Origin: Bacteroides sp. 214
Lineage (GTDB): Bacteria; Bacteroidota; Bacteroidia; Bacteroidales; Bacteroidaceae
NCBI RefSeq assembly: GCF_010501015.1
Contig: NZ_QVML01000022.1
Span: forward strand, 1-39,508
Reading direction: 5' to 3'
Length of the DNA stretch: 39,508 bases
Shown piece by piece: positions 18,061 through 25,938 of the stretch; position 1 is the stretch's first letter, and each line of letters opens with the position of its first letter. Below the pieces are notes generated by a model. The model did not search any database, was not told the origin of the DNA, and saw only the letters and a program-made list of their open reading frames with translations. The position numbers and the translations under genes are program-made.

Positions 18061-21000
18061 ATGTTTGTCAATCGAAAAATAGTAGTAATACTTCTTTTAA
18101 TACTCTCTTTGTCGCTTTCAGCGCAAACATTCCTGACGATAAACTGGAAGGAACTTTCGGAGGTGCATACTCTCCCTGCTGTTCGGGAACAAATTTCCTT
18201 GGGGAAGGACTATGACTCTTGTATATATAAAGTACGTATTGAATATCCGGAGTTTGAACCACTAACAGCCATCGAGGCTGCCGAACTTTCTAAGCAAAAC
18301 ATTTCTTTACCCGATTCTCCTATCGTAGAAACGCAACTCAATGTATCCGCTCATCACGGTTATTTAGATGTGAGTTTTATTCCTGTGGTCTTTCGTGCAG
18401 GAGGGTATCAGCGTATTCTTTCTTGTAAATTAGCCGTGGAACGCATACCAGTATCTACTCGTGCTATGCAAACTGCTGAAGAAACAACACGGCAGTCTGT
18501 ACTTGCTGAAGGGAAGTTCACAAAGATTCGTGTGAAGAACAATGCTGTATATCGCATTACCTACGCAGAGTTAAAGCGAATGGGATATACCGACCCGACG
18601 AAAGTTTCTTTGTATGGCTATGGCGGACATCTTTTGTCGCAACGATTTGACGAACAGCCTGCTACGGATTTGCGACAAGTACCTTTGCTACATATTGACG
18701 AAAGTGTTCTGTTTTACGGACTAGGTCCTCTTTCTTGGAAAGCAAACAGTACAAATTCTTACTTCACCCGTACACAGAATTTCTATTCTGAGTATGGCTA
18801 CTACTTCCTTGCCGAAAAAGAGGAATCACCCATTGGCTTTCCTGCAGAAGCTTCTTTGGCAATGTCTACCAATAAACAGGAAGTTTTTGACGCAGTTGCT
18901 CTACACGAAAAAGATTCGTATGCTTGGGGAGCAACAGGTCGCGAACTCTACGAAGATTATGATTATGTGACGGGGAATACTAGAACATATCGTTTTACAC
19001 TGCCCGGCATTCAAAATGAGCCCGGACGTGTCATTGCCGAATTTGCCGCGCGTTCGATAGACTCCTCAACAACCTATACGATAGCAGTAGACGGGCAAAC
19101 AGTTGGTACACAAAGCGTTTCTGCAATTTCTTCTTCCGATCAATACTATACTAAAGCTACTAGTGGGATTCTAAATGCAAATTGGGCAGGAGACAAAACA
19201 GAGCAAACGTCTGTAACATTAACACATAATCGCTCTGCGGGTATCTTAGGCAGATTAAATTACTTGATACTTAATTATAAACGAATACTGACCTTGAACG
19301 AAGCCTTTGTCTCGTTTCGATCGTTGGCATCCATCAATCGAGAAACGACCTTTGTTCTTTCCAATGCCAATAGTAACACGGTGGTGTGGGATGTTACTTC
19401 TCCAACGGAATATAAACAGATGGACGGAACGCTTGAGGGAGATAAATTTACTTTCACTATCCCTGCCGGTACTTTGCGCGAGTTTGTAGCTGTAAACCTC
19501 AAGGCAACCTTTGAAACAGTTGAAGTTGTAGGCAATGTTGTTAATCAAAACCTACACGGACTGGAAGCTACAGATATGGTAATTATTATTCCTGATAATG
19601 AAAGTTTCAGAGTGCAGGCAGAGCGACTGGCACAGGTACATCGCAATAAAGACAAGCTAACAGTAGAGCTAGTTACTGCTTCGCAAGTTTATAACGAGTT
19701 TTCTTCGGGTACACCGGATGCTACCGCGTACCGACGATTAATGAAGATGCTTTATGACCGTTATACGTCTGAAGAGGAAAAACCTAAATACCTGTTGTTG
19801 TTTGGTGATTGTAGTTACGACAACCGTTTAATAAGTCCTACGTGGAGTAGTGCTAAACAGGAGGATTTCCTTTTGTGCTACCAATCGGAGAATTCGTTGG
19901 ATGAAGTGTATTCTTATGTAACTGACGACTACTTTGGGTTTTTAGATAATTCAGAAGGAGATAACCTAGCGACAGCCCGCTTAGATATTGGCATTGGTCG
20001 TTTCCCGGTTCGCTCTGTGGCACAAGCCATTGTTGCAGTAGATAAAACGATTGCTTATATAGAGAATAAGCAAGCCGGCTCATGGAAAAATACAATTTGC
20101 TTTGTGGCCGACGATGGTGATAATAACTTGCACGTAGGGCAAGCCGAAAAATTGGCTACTTATGCCGAAGATAATTATGGCAATTTTATGGTTAATCGTA
20201 TCTATGCCGATAGCTATAAACGCGAAGCTACTGCCACTGGTTACTCTTATCCTGATGCAACGAACCAACTCTTAAAGCAGTTTGAAAAAGGAATGTTGAT
20301 CGTAAACTATGTAGGTCATGGGAGTACATCTGCTTGGAGTGCAGAAAACCTGCTTACAGCCGATCATATTTCGCGATTAGAATCACCGCGACTCCCGCTT
20401 TGGATAACTGCCACGTGCGATTTTACTCGATATGATGATGTAAACACGTCTGCTGGCGAACAAGCCTTTCTAAATGCAAATGGCGGAGCTATTGCATTGC
20501 TTACCACCAGTAGAGTAGTATACGCTGCACAAAATGCGACATTGAATCAAGCTTTCGTAAAACATCTTTTTGATAAATCGAATGGAAAACGTGTGCGTCT
20601 CGGCGATATTATGCGCTTGGCGAAGTGTGACATAACTTTGTCAAACGACCGTAATAAGTTGAACTTCTCACTCATAGGCGACCCTGCTTTGACACTCGCT
20701 TATCCCGACTATCAGATACAAATAGATGAATTTGATGGTGCATTAACCAATGAGTATCCCATGATAAAAGCCGGTGGAAAAGTAACTGTAAAAGGGCATG
20801 TGTTGACTCCTGAAGGTGAAGTTGCTGAGGATTTCTCTGGGACAATATATCCTACCGTACTTGATAGTAAGGAAAATGTAAAGACACTTGATAACCTTGA
20901 TGAAGGTGCTTTTCGGTACGAGGAGCGTGGTAAAATACTTTTCTCGGGTGCAGAACCAGTGGTAAATGGGTCGTTTGAGTTTGTCTTCCCTGTTCCGTTA

Positions 21001-21798
21001 GACATAAATTACTCGGAAGAACAAGGCTTAATGAACCTGTATGCAGTGGACTTTACAACTACAGATGTTGTAAGAGAATCGGGCAGTTACTTTGATAGTT
21101 TCTTGGTGGGTGGAACTGCCGAAAATATATCTTCTGACACAGATGGTCCCCAGATTACAGCTTACTTAAACACTGCAGATTTCCTTGAAGAAGGCAAAAC
21201 TAACGAAACACCACAGTTTGTAGCTCATCTCAAAGACGAAGATGGCATCAATACAGTTGGTAATGGTATTGGGCGGGATTTGACACTTGTTATCGATGGT
21301 AATCCTACTTATACATACTCCTTGAATGAATACTACACTCCTGAATCGGGAGACTATACGCAAGGAACTGTTCGTTTTTCTATTCCTGAGTTACCCGAAG
21401 GCGAACATATATTACTTTTCCGAGCATGGGATTTACTGAATAATTCATCTACTATTCAACTGGGCTTTGAGGTAATTAAAGGATTACGCCCCGAACTCAT
21501 AGCAGTAACATGTACACCCAGCCCTGCTAAAGAATCAACGCAGTTCTTGTTGTCGCACAATCGCCCGGGTTCTCTGTTAGATATAACTTTAACGGTTTAC
21601 GACTCTATGGGGAAACCTATGTGGAATAATGTGGTGCGTGGAACTTCGGCAGAGAATAACTATTATATTACGTGGAATTTGTGTACGTCTGCGGGGCAAC
21701 GTTTGGCTCCCGGTGTTTATATCTACCGGGCATCCATCTCTTCTGGTGGTGGGAAGGTTAGTAGTAAGAGTAAGAAAATCATTGTCTTGGGACAATAA
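18061..21798 (+). CDS. porU: Type IX secretion system sortase PorU
   Basis: PorU removes the C-terminal signal from T9SS cargo at the cell surface and attaches the cargo to A-LPS. The 1245-residue protein has a signal peptide (ending LSAQ), a long beta-rich N-terminal region, a gingipain-like C25 peptidase domain at about 497-880, and an uncleaved sorting-domain-like C-terminus (SPAKESTQF to GVYIYRASIS). The catalytic pair is visible as His753 in NYVGHGS and Cys786 in TATCDFTRYDD. The ATG at 18061 starts the signal peptide directly; a TTG four codons upstream is less likely. It is followed by porV and ispF. Confidence 0.95.
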   Translation: MFVNRKIVVILLLILSLSLSAQTFLTINWKELSEVHTLPAVREQISLGKDYDSCIYKVRIEYPEFEPLTAIEAAELSKQNISLPDSPIVETQLNVSAHHGYLDVSFIPVVFRAGGYQRILSCKLAVERIPVSTRAMQTAEETTRQSVLAEGKFTKIRVKNNAVYRITYAELKRMGYTDPTKVSLYGYGGHLLSQRFDEQPATDLRQVPLLHIDESVLFYGLGPLSWKANSTNSYFTRTQNFYSEYGYYFLAEKEESPIGFPAEASLAMSTNKQEVFDAVALHEKDSYAWGATGRELYEDYDYVTGNTRTYRFTLPGIQNEPGRVIAEFAARSIDSSTTYTIAVDGQTVGTQSVSAISSSDQYYTKATSGILNANWAGDKTEQTSVTLTHNRSAGILGRLNYLILNYKRILTLNEAFVSFRSLASINRETTFVLSNANSNTVVWDVTSPTEYKQMDGTLEGDKFTFTIPAGTLREFVAVNLKATFETVEVVGNVVNQNLHGLEATDMVIIIPDNESFRVQAERLAQVHRNKDKLTVELVTASQVYNEFSSGTPDATAYRRLMKMLYDRYTSEEEKPKYLLLFGDCSYDNRLISPTWSSAKQEDFLLCYQSENSLDEVYSYVTDDYFGFLDNSEGDNLATARLDIGIGRFPVRSVAQAIVAVDKTIAYIENKQAGSWKNTICFVADDGDNNLHVGQAEKLATYAEDNYGNFMVNRIYADSYKREATATGYSYPDATNQLLKQFEKGMLIVNYVGHGSTSAWSAENLLTADHISRLESPRLPLWITATCDFTRYDDVNTSAGEQAFLNANGGAIALLTTSRVVYAAQNATLNQAFVKHLFDKSNGKRVRLGDIMRLAKCDITLSNDRNKLNFSLIGDPALTLAYPDYQIQIDEFDGALTNEYPMIKAGGKVTVKGHVLTPEGEVAEDFSGTIYPTVLDSKENVKTLDNLDEGAFRYEERGKILFSGAEPVVNGSFEFVFPVPLDINYSEEQGLMNLYAVDFTTTDVVRESGSYFDSFLVGGTAENISSDTDGPQITAYLNTADFLEEGKTNETPQFVAHLKDEDGINTVGNGIGRDLTLVIDGNPTYTYSLNEYYTPESGDYTQGTVRFSIPELPEGEHILLFRAWDLLNNSSTIQLGFEVIKGLRPELIAVTCTPSPAKESTQFLLSHNRPGSLLDITLTVYDSMGKPMWNNVVRGTSAENNYYITWNLCTSAGQRLAPGVYIYRASISSGGGKVSSKSKKIIVLGQ

Positions 21799-21842
21799 AA
21801 TGATAAAAATATTGTTTACTAATGCAGATACAATAACTGTTT

Positions 21843-23009
21843 ATGATGAAGAAATTAATAATAACCCTCTTGGCTTTGATGGTAATATTGCCGGTGGTAG
21901 CACAAAAAAACCAATTTAACCCAATACAAACCGGTGTGAATTCACTCGGTATTGCGCCCGACTCTCGTGGTGGTGGTATGGGCGACTTGGGTGTAGCCAC
22001 CGAACCCGATGCGGCATCGCAATTTTGGAATCCTGCCAAGTATCCGTTTGCCATAGGACGCGCGGGTGTTTCTATCTCTTATACACCATGGTTGCGTAAG
22101 CTGGTCGATGATATTGGGTTGGCATATCTTTCAGGTTTTTATCGTGTAGGCGAGTACGGTGCACTTAGTGGATCGTTACGTTATTTCTCTTTAGGTGAAG
22201 TGCCTGCCGGACAATATACCGAAGATGATAAAGGTTACACTATTAAGCCTTATGAGATGTCGATAGATATTGCTTATTCACGCATGCTTTCCGAACGATT
22301 TTCAGCAGCGGTTGCACTGCGTTATGTTTATTCCGACCTTGCGTACAAAGAAGACGAAGAGGTTTCACCTGGTTCGGCATTTGCAGCAGATATTGCGTTC
22401 TACTCGCAAAACTACGTTATATTAGGGCAGCGTGAGTGTATGCTCTCTTTCGGATTAAATGCCTCCAATATTGGTTCTAAGATATCTTATGATAGTGGCA
22501 ATAGTAGTCAGTTCTTGCCAACAAACCTGCGCTTAGGTACTTCTTTGCTTGTTCCGGTAGACGATTACAATACCATAGCATTCAATCTGGATTTGAATAA
22601 GCTGATGGTTCCAACACGCCCGGTTCGTATGGAAGGAGAGGCGGAAGAAGATTATCAAGATCGTCTAGATCGTGACTATAACGATATCTCTTCCATTAAA
22701 GGAATCTTCAAGTCGTTTAGCGATGCGCCGGGAGGTTTTAAAGAAGAGCTGCAAGAAATTCAATGGTCATTGGGGGCTGAGTATACTTACAACAACCAGT
22801 TTTCGGTTCGTGCAGGCTATCACTATGAGCATGAAAACAAAGGGAATCGCAAATATTTTGCTTTCGGTGCAGGATTTAAGATGAATGTTTTTTCGCTCGA
22901 TGCTTCTTACCTAGTATCTACAGCGCAGAGTAACCCACTCGACCAAACCATTCGTTTTACACTTGGTTTTGACTTGGATGGCATTAAAGATATATTTGGA
23001 AGGAGATAG
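21843..23009 (+). CDS. porV: Type IX secretion outer-membrane protein PorV
   Basis: PorV (LptO) is an FadL-like beta-barrel that carries cargo from the translocon to PorU. The 388-residue protein has a signal peptide ending VVAQ and the family's opening GVNSLGIAPDSRGGGMGDLGVAT, then DAASQFWNPAKYPF. The C-terminal strand ends in FDLDG and is followed by a short tail. It begins at ATG 21843 or 21846, 44 bases after porU. The neighbours identify it as PorV rather than the related PorQ or PorP. Confidence 0.94.
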   Translation: MMKKLIITLLALMVILPVVAQKNQFNPIQTGVNSLGIAPDSRGGGMGDLGVATEPDAASQFWNPAKYPFAIGRAGVSISYTPWLRKLVDDIGLAYLSGFYRVGEYGALSGSLRYFSLGEVPAGQYTEDDKGYTIKPYEMSIDIAYSRMLSERFSAAVALRYVYSDLAYKEDEEVSPGSAFAADIAFYSQNYVILGQRECMLSFGLNASNIGSKISYDSGNSSQFLPTNLRLGTSLLVPVDDYNTIAFNLDLNKLMVPTRPVRMEGEAEEDYQDRLDRDYNDISSIKGIFKSFSDAPGGFKEELQEIQWSLGAEYTYNNQFSVRAGYHYEHENKGNRKYFAFGAGFKMNVFSLDASYLVSTAQSNPLDQTIRFTLGFDLDGIKDIFGRR

Positions 23010-23012
23010 AGG

Positions 23013-23492
23013 ATGAAGATACGTGTTGGTTTTGGATTTGATGTACATCGCTTGGTCGAAGGCAGGCAGTTGTGGATAGGAGGAGTTCTTCTGCAACATG
23101 AAAAAGGGTTGTTAGGCCATTCTGATGCCGATGTGTTGATTCATTCCGTTTGTGATGCCTTGCTTGGAGCAGCCAATATGCGCGATATCGGCTATCACTT
23201 CCCTGATACAACCGCAGAATATAAAGGTGTGGATAGTAAAATATTGCTTCAAAAAACGGTTGAAATCATAGCCGAGAAAGGCTACCGTGTCGGTAATGTT
23301 GATGCTACAATTTGTGCCGAACGCCCTAAATTGAAAGATTACATCCCCGAGATGCAACGTGTACTTGCAGCTTTGATGCAGATAGATACCGATGATGTAT
23401 CTATCAAAGCTACTACTACTGAAAAACTTGGCTTTACCGGACGAGAAGAAGGAATCTCCGCGTATGCAACTGTGCTTATAGAGTCTGTTTAA
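23013..23492 (+). CDS. ispF: 2-C-methyl-D-erythritol 2,4-cyclodiphosphate synthase
   Basis: IspF catalyses the fifth step of the MEP isoprenoid pathway. The 159-residue protein carries RVGFGFDVHRL with the metal-binding Asp-x-His, LLGHSDADVLIHSVCDALLGA, and KATTTEKLGFTGREEGI. It starts 3 bases after porV; porU-porV-ispF is a recurring order in T9SS-bearing Bacteroidetes. The partner gene ispD lies about 13 kb downstream. Confidence 0.97.
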   Translation: MKIRVGFGFDVHRLVEGRQLWIGGVLLQHEKGLLGHSDADVLIHSVCDALLGAANMRDIGYHFPDTTAEYKGVDSKILLQKTVEIIAEKGYRVGNVDATICAERPKLKDYIPEMQRVLAALMQIDTDDVSIKATTTEKLGFTGREEGISAYATVLIESV

Positions 23493-24103
23493 TTATTTGT
23501 TACCATTTTGTTTTGCTCTGCAAACTCTCTATTTTGTCGTTTTGATGCTGTGGAGATGCTTGTTTGGCGGTTGTGAAGTCTTTCTTCTTTCTTTTTGTAT
23601 TGTTTGTTACATCCTGTCTCTTGCTGCTCTTTTCTTCAAAAAGCCTATACATGCCTTCTGGATTGGTTTTTTCACTGCGAAAAAATGATGTTTTTCAACC
23701 AGAAAATGACTATACTGTTCAACTCTGATGACTATATTTTCATACCCGCTTCACAATGCCTACAACGCTGATTTGCTTTGACTAATCCTAATAGCTTTTT
23801 TAGCTAAGAGAAAATCTGACTTTGTTTATGATAAGATTGCAGTCAGTTTTAAGTAAAAATGACTGCATTTCACCTACAAATACAGTCTGATATTTGGATT
23901 TTTACACCTAATGACGACTATCGCTTGTTTTATCGTAATCTTGGATGCTTTGACAAAAAGACACTTTGTGATGCGCTTGCGCTAACCCTGCTGTTTAATT
24001 TGTTGTACAGTTTATTTGGTGGCTCTCTTCTCTCTTGCAGTTTCTCTCTTGCGCTTTAACTTGTAAAAAATAACTATACTATTGATAATATGCGCATTTC
24101 CTA
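23493..24103. other. Gene-free stretch between ispF and the peptide island
   Basis: About 610 bases hold no convincing gene. Two short open frames start with TTG or contain improbable sequence and lack leaders. Visible structures: a composite A/T hairpin (TTCTGG at 23656-23661 with CCAGAA at 23699-23704, and TTTTTTC at 23667-23673 with GAAAAAA at 23679-23685) that may end the ispF transcript; ATGACTATA repeated 22 bases apart (23706-23714 and 23728-23736); and TGCAGTCA/TGACTGCA (23838-23845 and 23860-23867). This gap marks the junction between core genes and the island. Confidence 0.6.
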
Positions 24104-24135
24104 TTGATAAAGCCAACGGTAATTTACTATCTTTG
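24104..24135 (+). promoter_or_regulatory. Promoter of the TPR regulator, probably giving a leaderless mRNA
   Basis: TTG (24104-24106) lies 21 bases before TATCTTTG (24128-24135), an exact -7 box. The transcript should start near 24140, at or next to the ATG at 24141, so the message would have little or no 5' leader. The next Met (about residue 33) would delete the signal sequence, so the ATG is not likely to be wrong. Confidence 0.75.
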
Positions 24136-24140
24136 TCGCA

Positions 24141-25757
24141 ATGAGACATTCGAAGTTGATACAGGGCTTCATTTGTTTGTTGCTGACTTTCGCTTTCATA
24201 TCATGTGTTTCGGATGCATTTGAAAAAAGAATTCTTATGCAGGCTCAACTATTGGTTGAAAGGAAACCTGATATCGCCCTTTTTTTACTGGATAGCCTCG
24301 TAAACCAAGACAACCTGACTAAGGCTTCACGTGCCGAATATGCTTTGTTAAAGACCCAAGCGCTCGATAAAAGTTACATTACCCATACCAGTGATTCTCT
24401 CATTCTTATTGCAATAGACTATTACGCATCTCAGGGCGATGACCTCAAGAAAGCACAAGCCTACTACTATTTGGGTTGTGTTAATTGGGATATGGGGCAC
24501 GAAGTAGCTGCTATAGATGCTTTTCACCGGGCTGCTCAGAGTTTGCCTAAAGGGAACAAGGATAGGCTTACTGCTCGGATTTACACCAACCTTACTTTGC
24601 TATACGAAGGACAAGGTATCTATGCCAAGAGTTTAGAGATGGCTTGGGAGGCATATTATATCAATGATTTCTATAATGACTCTACCGGTTTAACCCTCTC
24701 TTTGGAGAATATTGCCAAACTGCATTTATATGATAACAAGCCTGATAGTGCCTTACATTATTACTCAAATGCATTGAAAATTGCTATGGCACAAGATAAC
24801 AGAGAAAAACTTTCGTCTATTTCTGATGGAATATCGCGTGCTTATCGCATGAAGAAAGCCTACAAGGAGGCATACATATACATATCTAATGCTATTGATT
24901 ATTATCCTTATTCCGAACCTTTGCTTTCCTACTACTATCAAAAAGGAGATATTCTTGCCCAGCTGGGTCAACAAGATTCGGCGCGACATTATTTATTACT
25001 CAGTAAGAGTGGTGATGACCTCTATACACAGGCTGCCAGTACATGGGCGTTGTTCTCGTTGGAAAAAGAAGCCGGAAATTTGAAGAAAGCACTCGATTAT
25101 AACGTGATGTACCAATCTCTGAACGACTCTATCAGTCTGTTGAAGAACCGGTCGGAAGTATCCAGGCTGCTTACCGAGCATGAAATAGCTATGAGTATGA
25201 AGGATTATAAGCTGGCACAGCAGAAGCGTAATTCGTACTTCATTTATTCTTTTATAGTACTGTTTGCGCTTACCATTATCATCTTTATGGTCATAGATAA
25301 GCGGAAGAAAAAGAAAATGATAGCCTTGCAAGAGGAATTGATGCGTAACAGGGACATTGCGCAGATGATCGAAGAACAGTCGTCCAGTTCTTTTCAATAC
25401 GAGAAACTTTTTACTTGCATAAAAATTTTCAAGGCAACAGCTATGTATAAAGAAATAAATGAAATGGATAAGCTCTACGATCGCGAAATGAAACTGACTC
25501 GAATAGAAAGAGAAGAGCTAAGAAAATCAATAAATGAAACTTTTGCTGAGGTTATTCTTCCCTTAAAAGAGTCCTATAACTTGACTTCGGATGATGTTTA
25601 TTGCTGTTTGCTTTATTCTTTGGGCTTTTCAAATCAAGCGGTTGCTGTATGTATGGGGGTTGCATATGGTGCAATAAAGACTCGTAAGAGCAGAATTAAA
25701 GACAAATCGGACGATGATTTGTTCACAAAACTACTCTCTGGCAATCCTTTCAAATAA
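24141..25757 (+). CDS. Transmembrane TPR regulator with LuxR-like C-terminus
   Basis: The 538-residue protein looks like a one-component membrane regulator. An N-terminal signal with a lipobox-like FISC (Cys22) is followed by TPR helices at about 30-340, which would be periplasmic. A membrane helix at about 364-384 is followed by KRKKKK, placing the C-terminus in the cytoplasm. A coiled coil leads to a region at about 480-522 (LTSDDVYCCLL, GFSNQAVAVCMGVAYGAIKTRKSRI) that aligns well by eye with LuxR-type helix-turn-helix (compare GLSNKEIAERL). TPR-membrane-HTH proteins are frequent in Bacteroidetes. It heads the peptide-export island; sensing of the exported peptide is inference. Confidence 0.85.
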   Translation: MRHSKLIQGFICLLLTFAFISCVSDAFEKRILMQAQLLVERKPDIALFLLDSLVNQDNLTKASRAEYALLKTQALDKSYITHTSDSLILIAIDYYASQGDDLKKAQAYYYLGCVNWDMGHEVAAIDAFHRAAQSLPKGNKDRLTARIYTNLTLLYEGQGIYAKSLEMAWEAYYINDFYNDSTGLTLSLENIAKLHLYDNKPDSALHYYSNALKIAMAQDNREKLSSISDGISRAYRMKKAYKEAYIYISNAIDYYPYSEPLLSYYYQKGDILAQLGQQDSARHYLLLSKSGDDLYTQAASTWALFSLEKEAGNLKKALDYNVMYQSLNDSISLLKNRSEVSRLLTEHEIAMSMKDYKLAQQKRNSYFIYSFIVLFALTIIIFMVIDKRKKKKMIALQEELMRNRDIAQMIEEQSSSSFQYEKLFTCIKIFKATAMYKEINEMDKLYDREMKLTRIEREELRKSINETFAEVILPLKESYNLTSDDVYCCLLYSLGFSNQAVAVCMGVAYGAIKTRKSRIKDKSDDDLFTKLLSGNPFK

Positions 25758-25807
25758 AAAGCTTCTGTTATCGTTAATTTGTTGCTTCTTAATTGATTAC
25801 GTCTGTT

Positions 25808-25857
25808 TTGTAACCTTTTTGTAACCCTCTTTTCTTGCCCATTTTTGCAGTTGTAAC
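25808..25857 (+). promoter_or_regulatory. Triple TTGTAAC repeat and candidate promoter before the outer-membrane gene
   Basis: TTGTAAC occurs at 25808-25814, 25819-25825 and 25851-25857. The first two belong to TTTTGTAACC repeated 11 bases apart; the third is 32 bases on, roughly the same helix face. They surround a candidate promoter, TTTTTG (25816-25821) and CATTTTTG (25840-25847, one mismatch). They could be operator sites for the regulator encoded just upstream. Confidence 0.4.
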
Positions 25858-25938
25858 TTTTTTGTCGCTGCAGAAATTTGTGCACCTTTCACAAAAACGC
25901 TTGCTTTGCTCTTCCCAGTCGGGTTTAATCAACAATTT

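Noticed and set aside
23497..24059. Two short open frames containing LFGG, like a double-glycine leader
   Set aside because: They lack the leader pattern with spaced hydrophobic residues, the first begins with TTG, and both consist of T-rich, Phe/Leu/Cys-rich translation typical of non-coding DNA.
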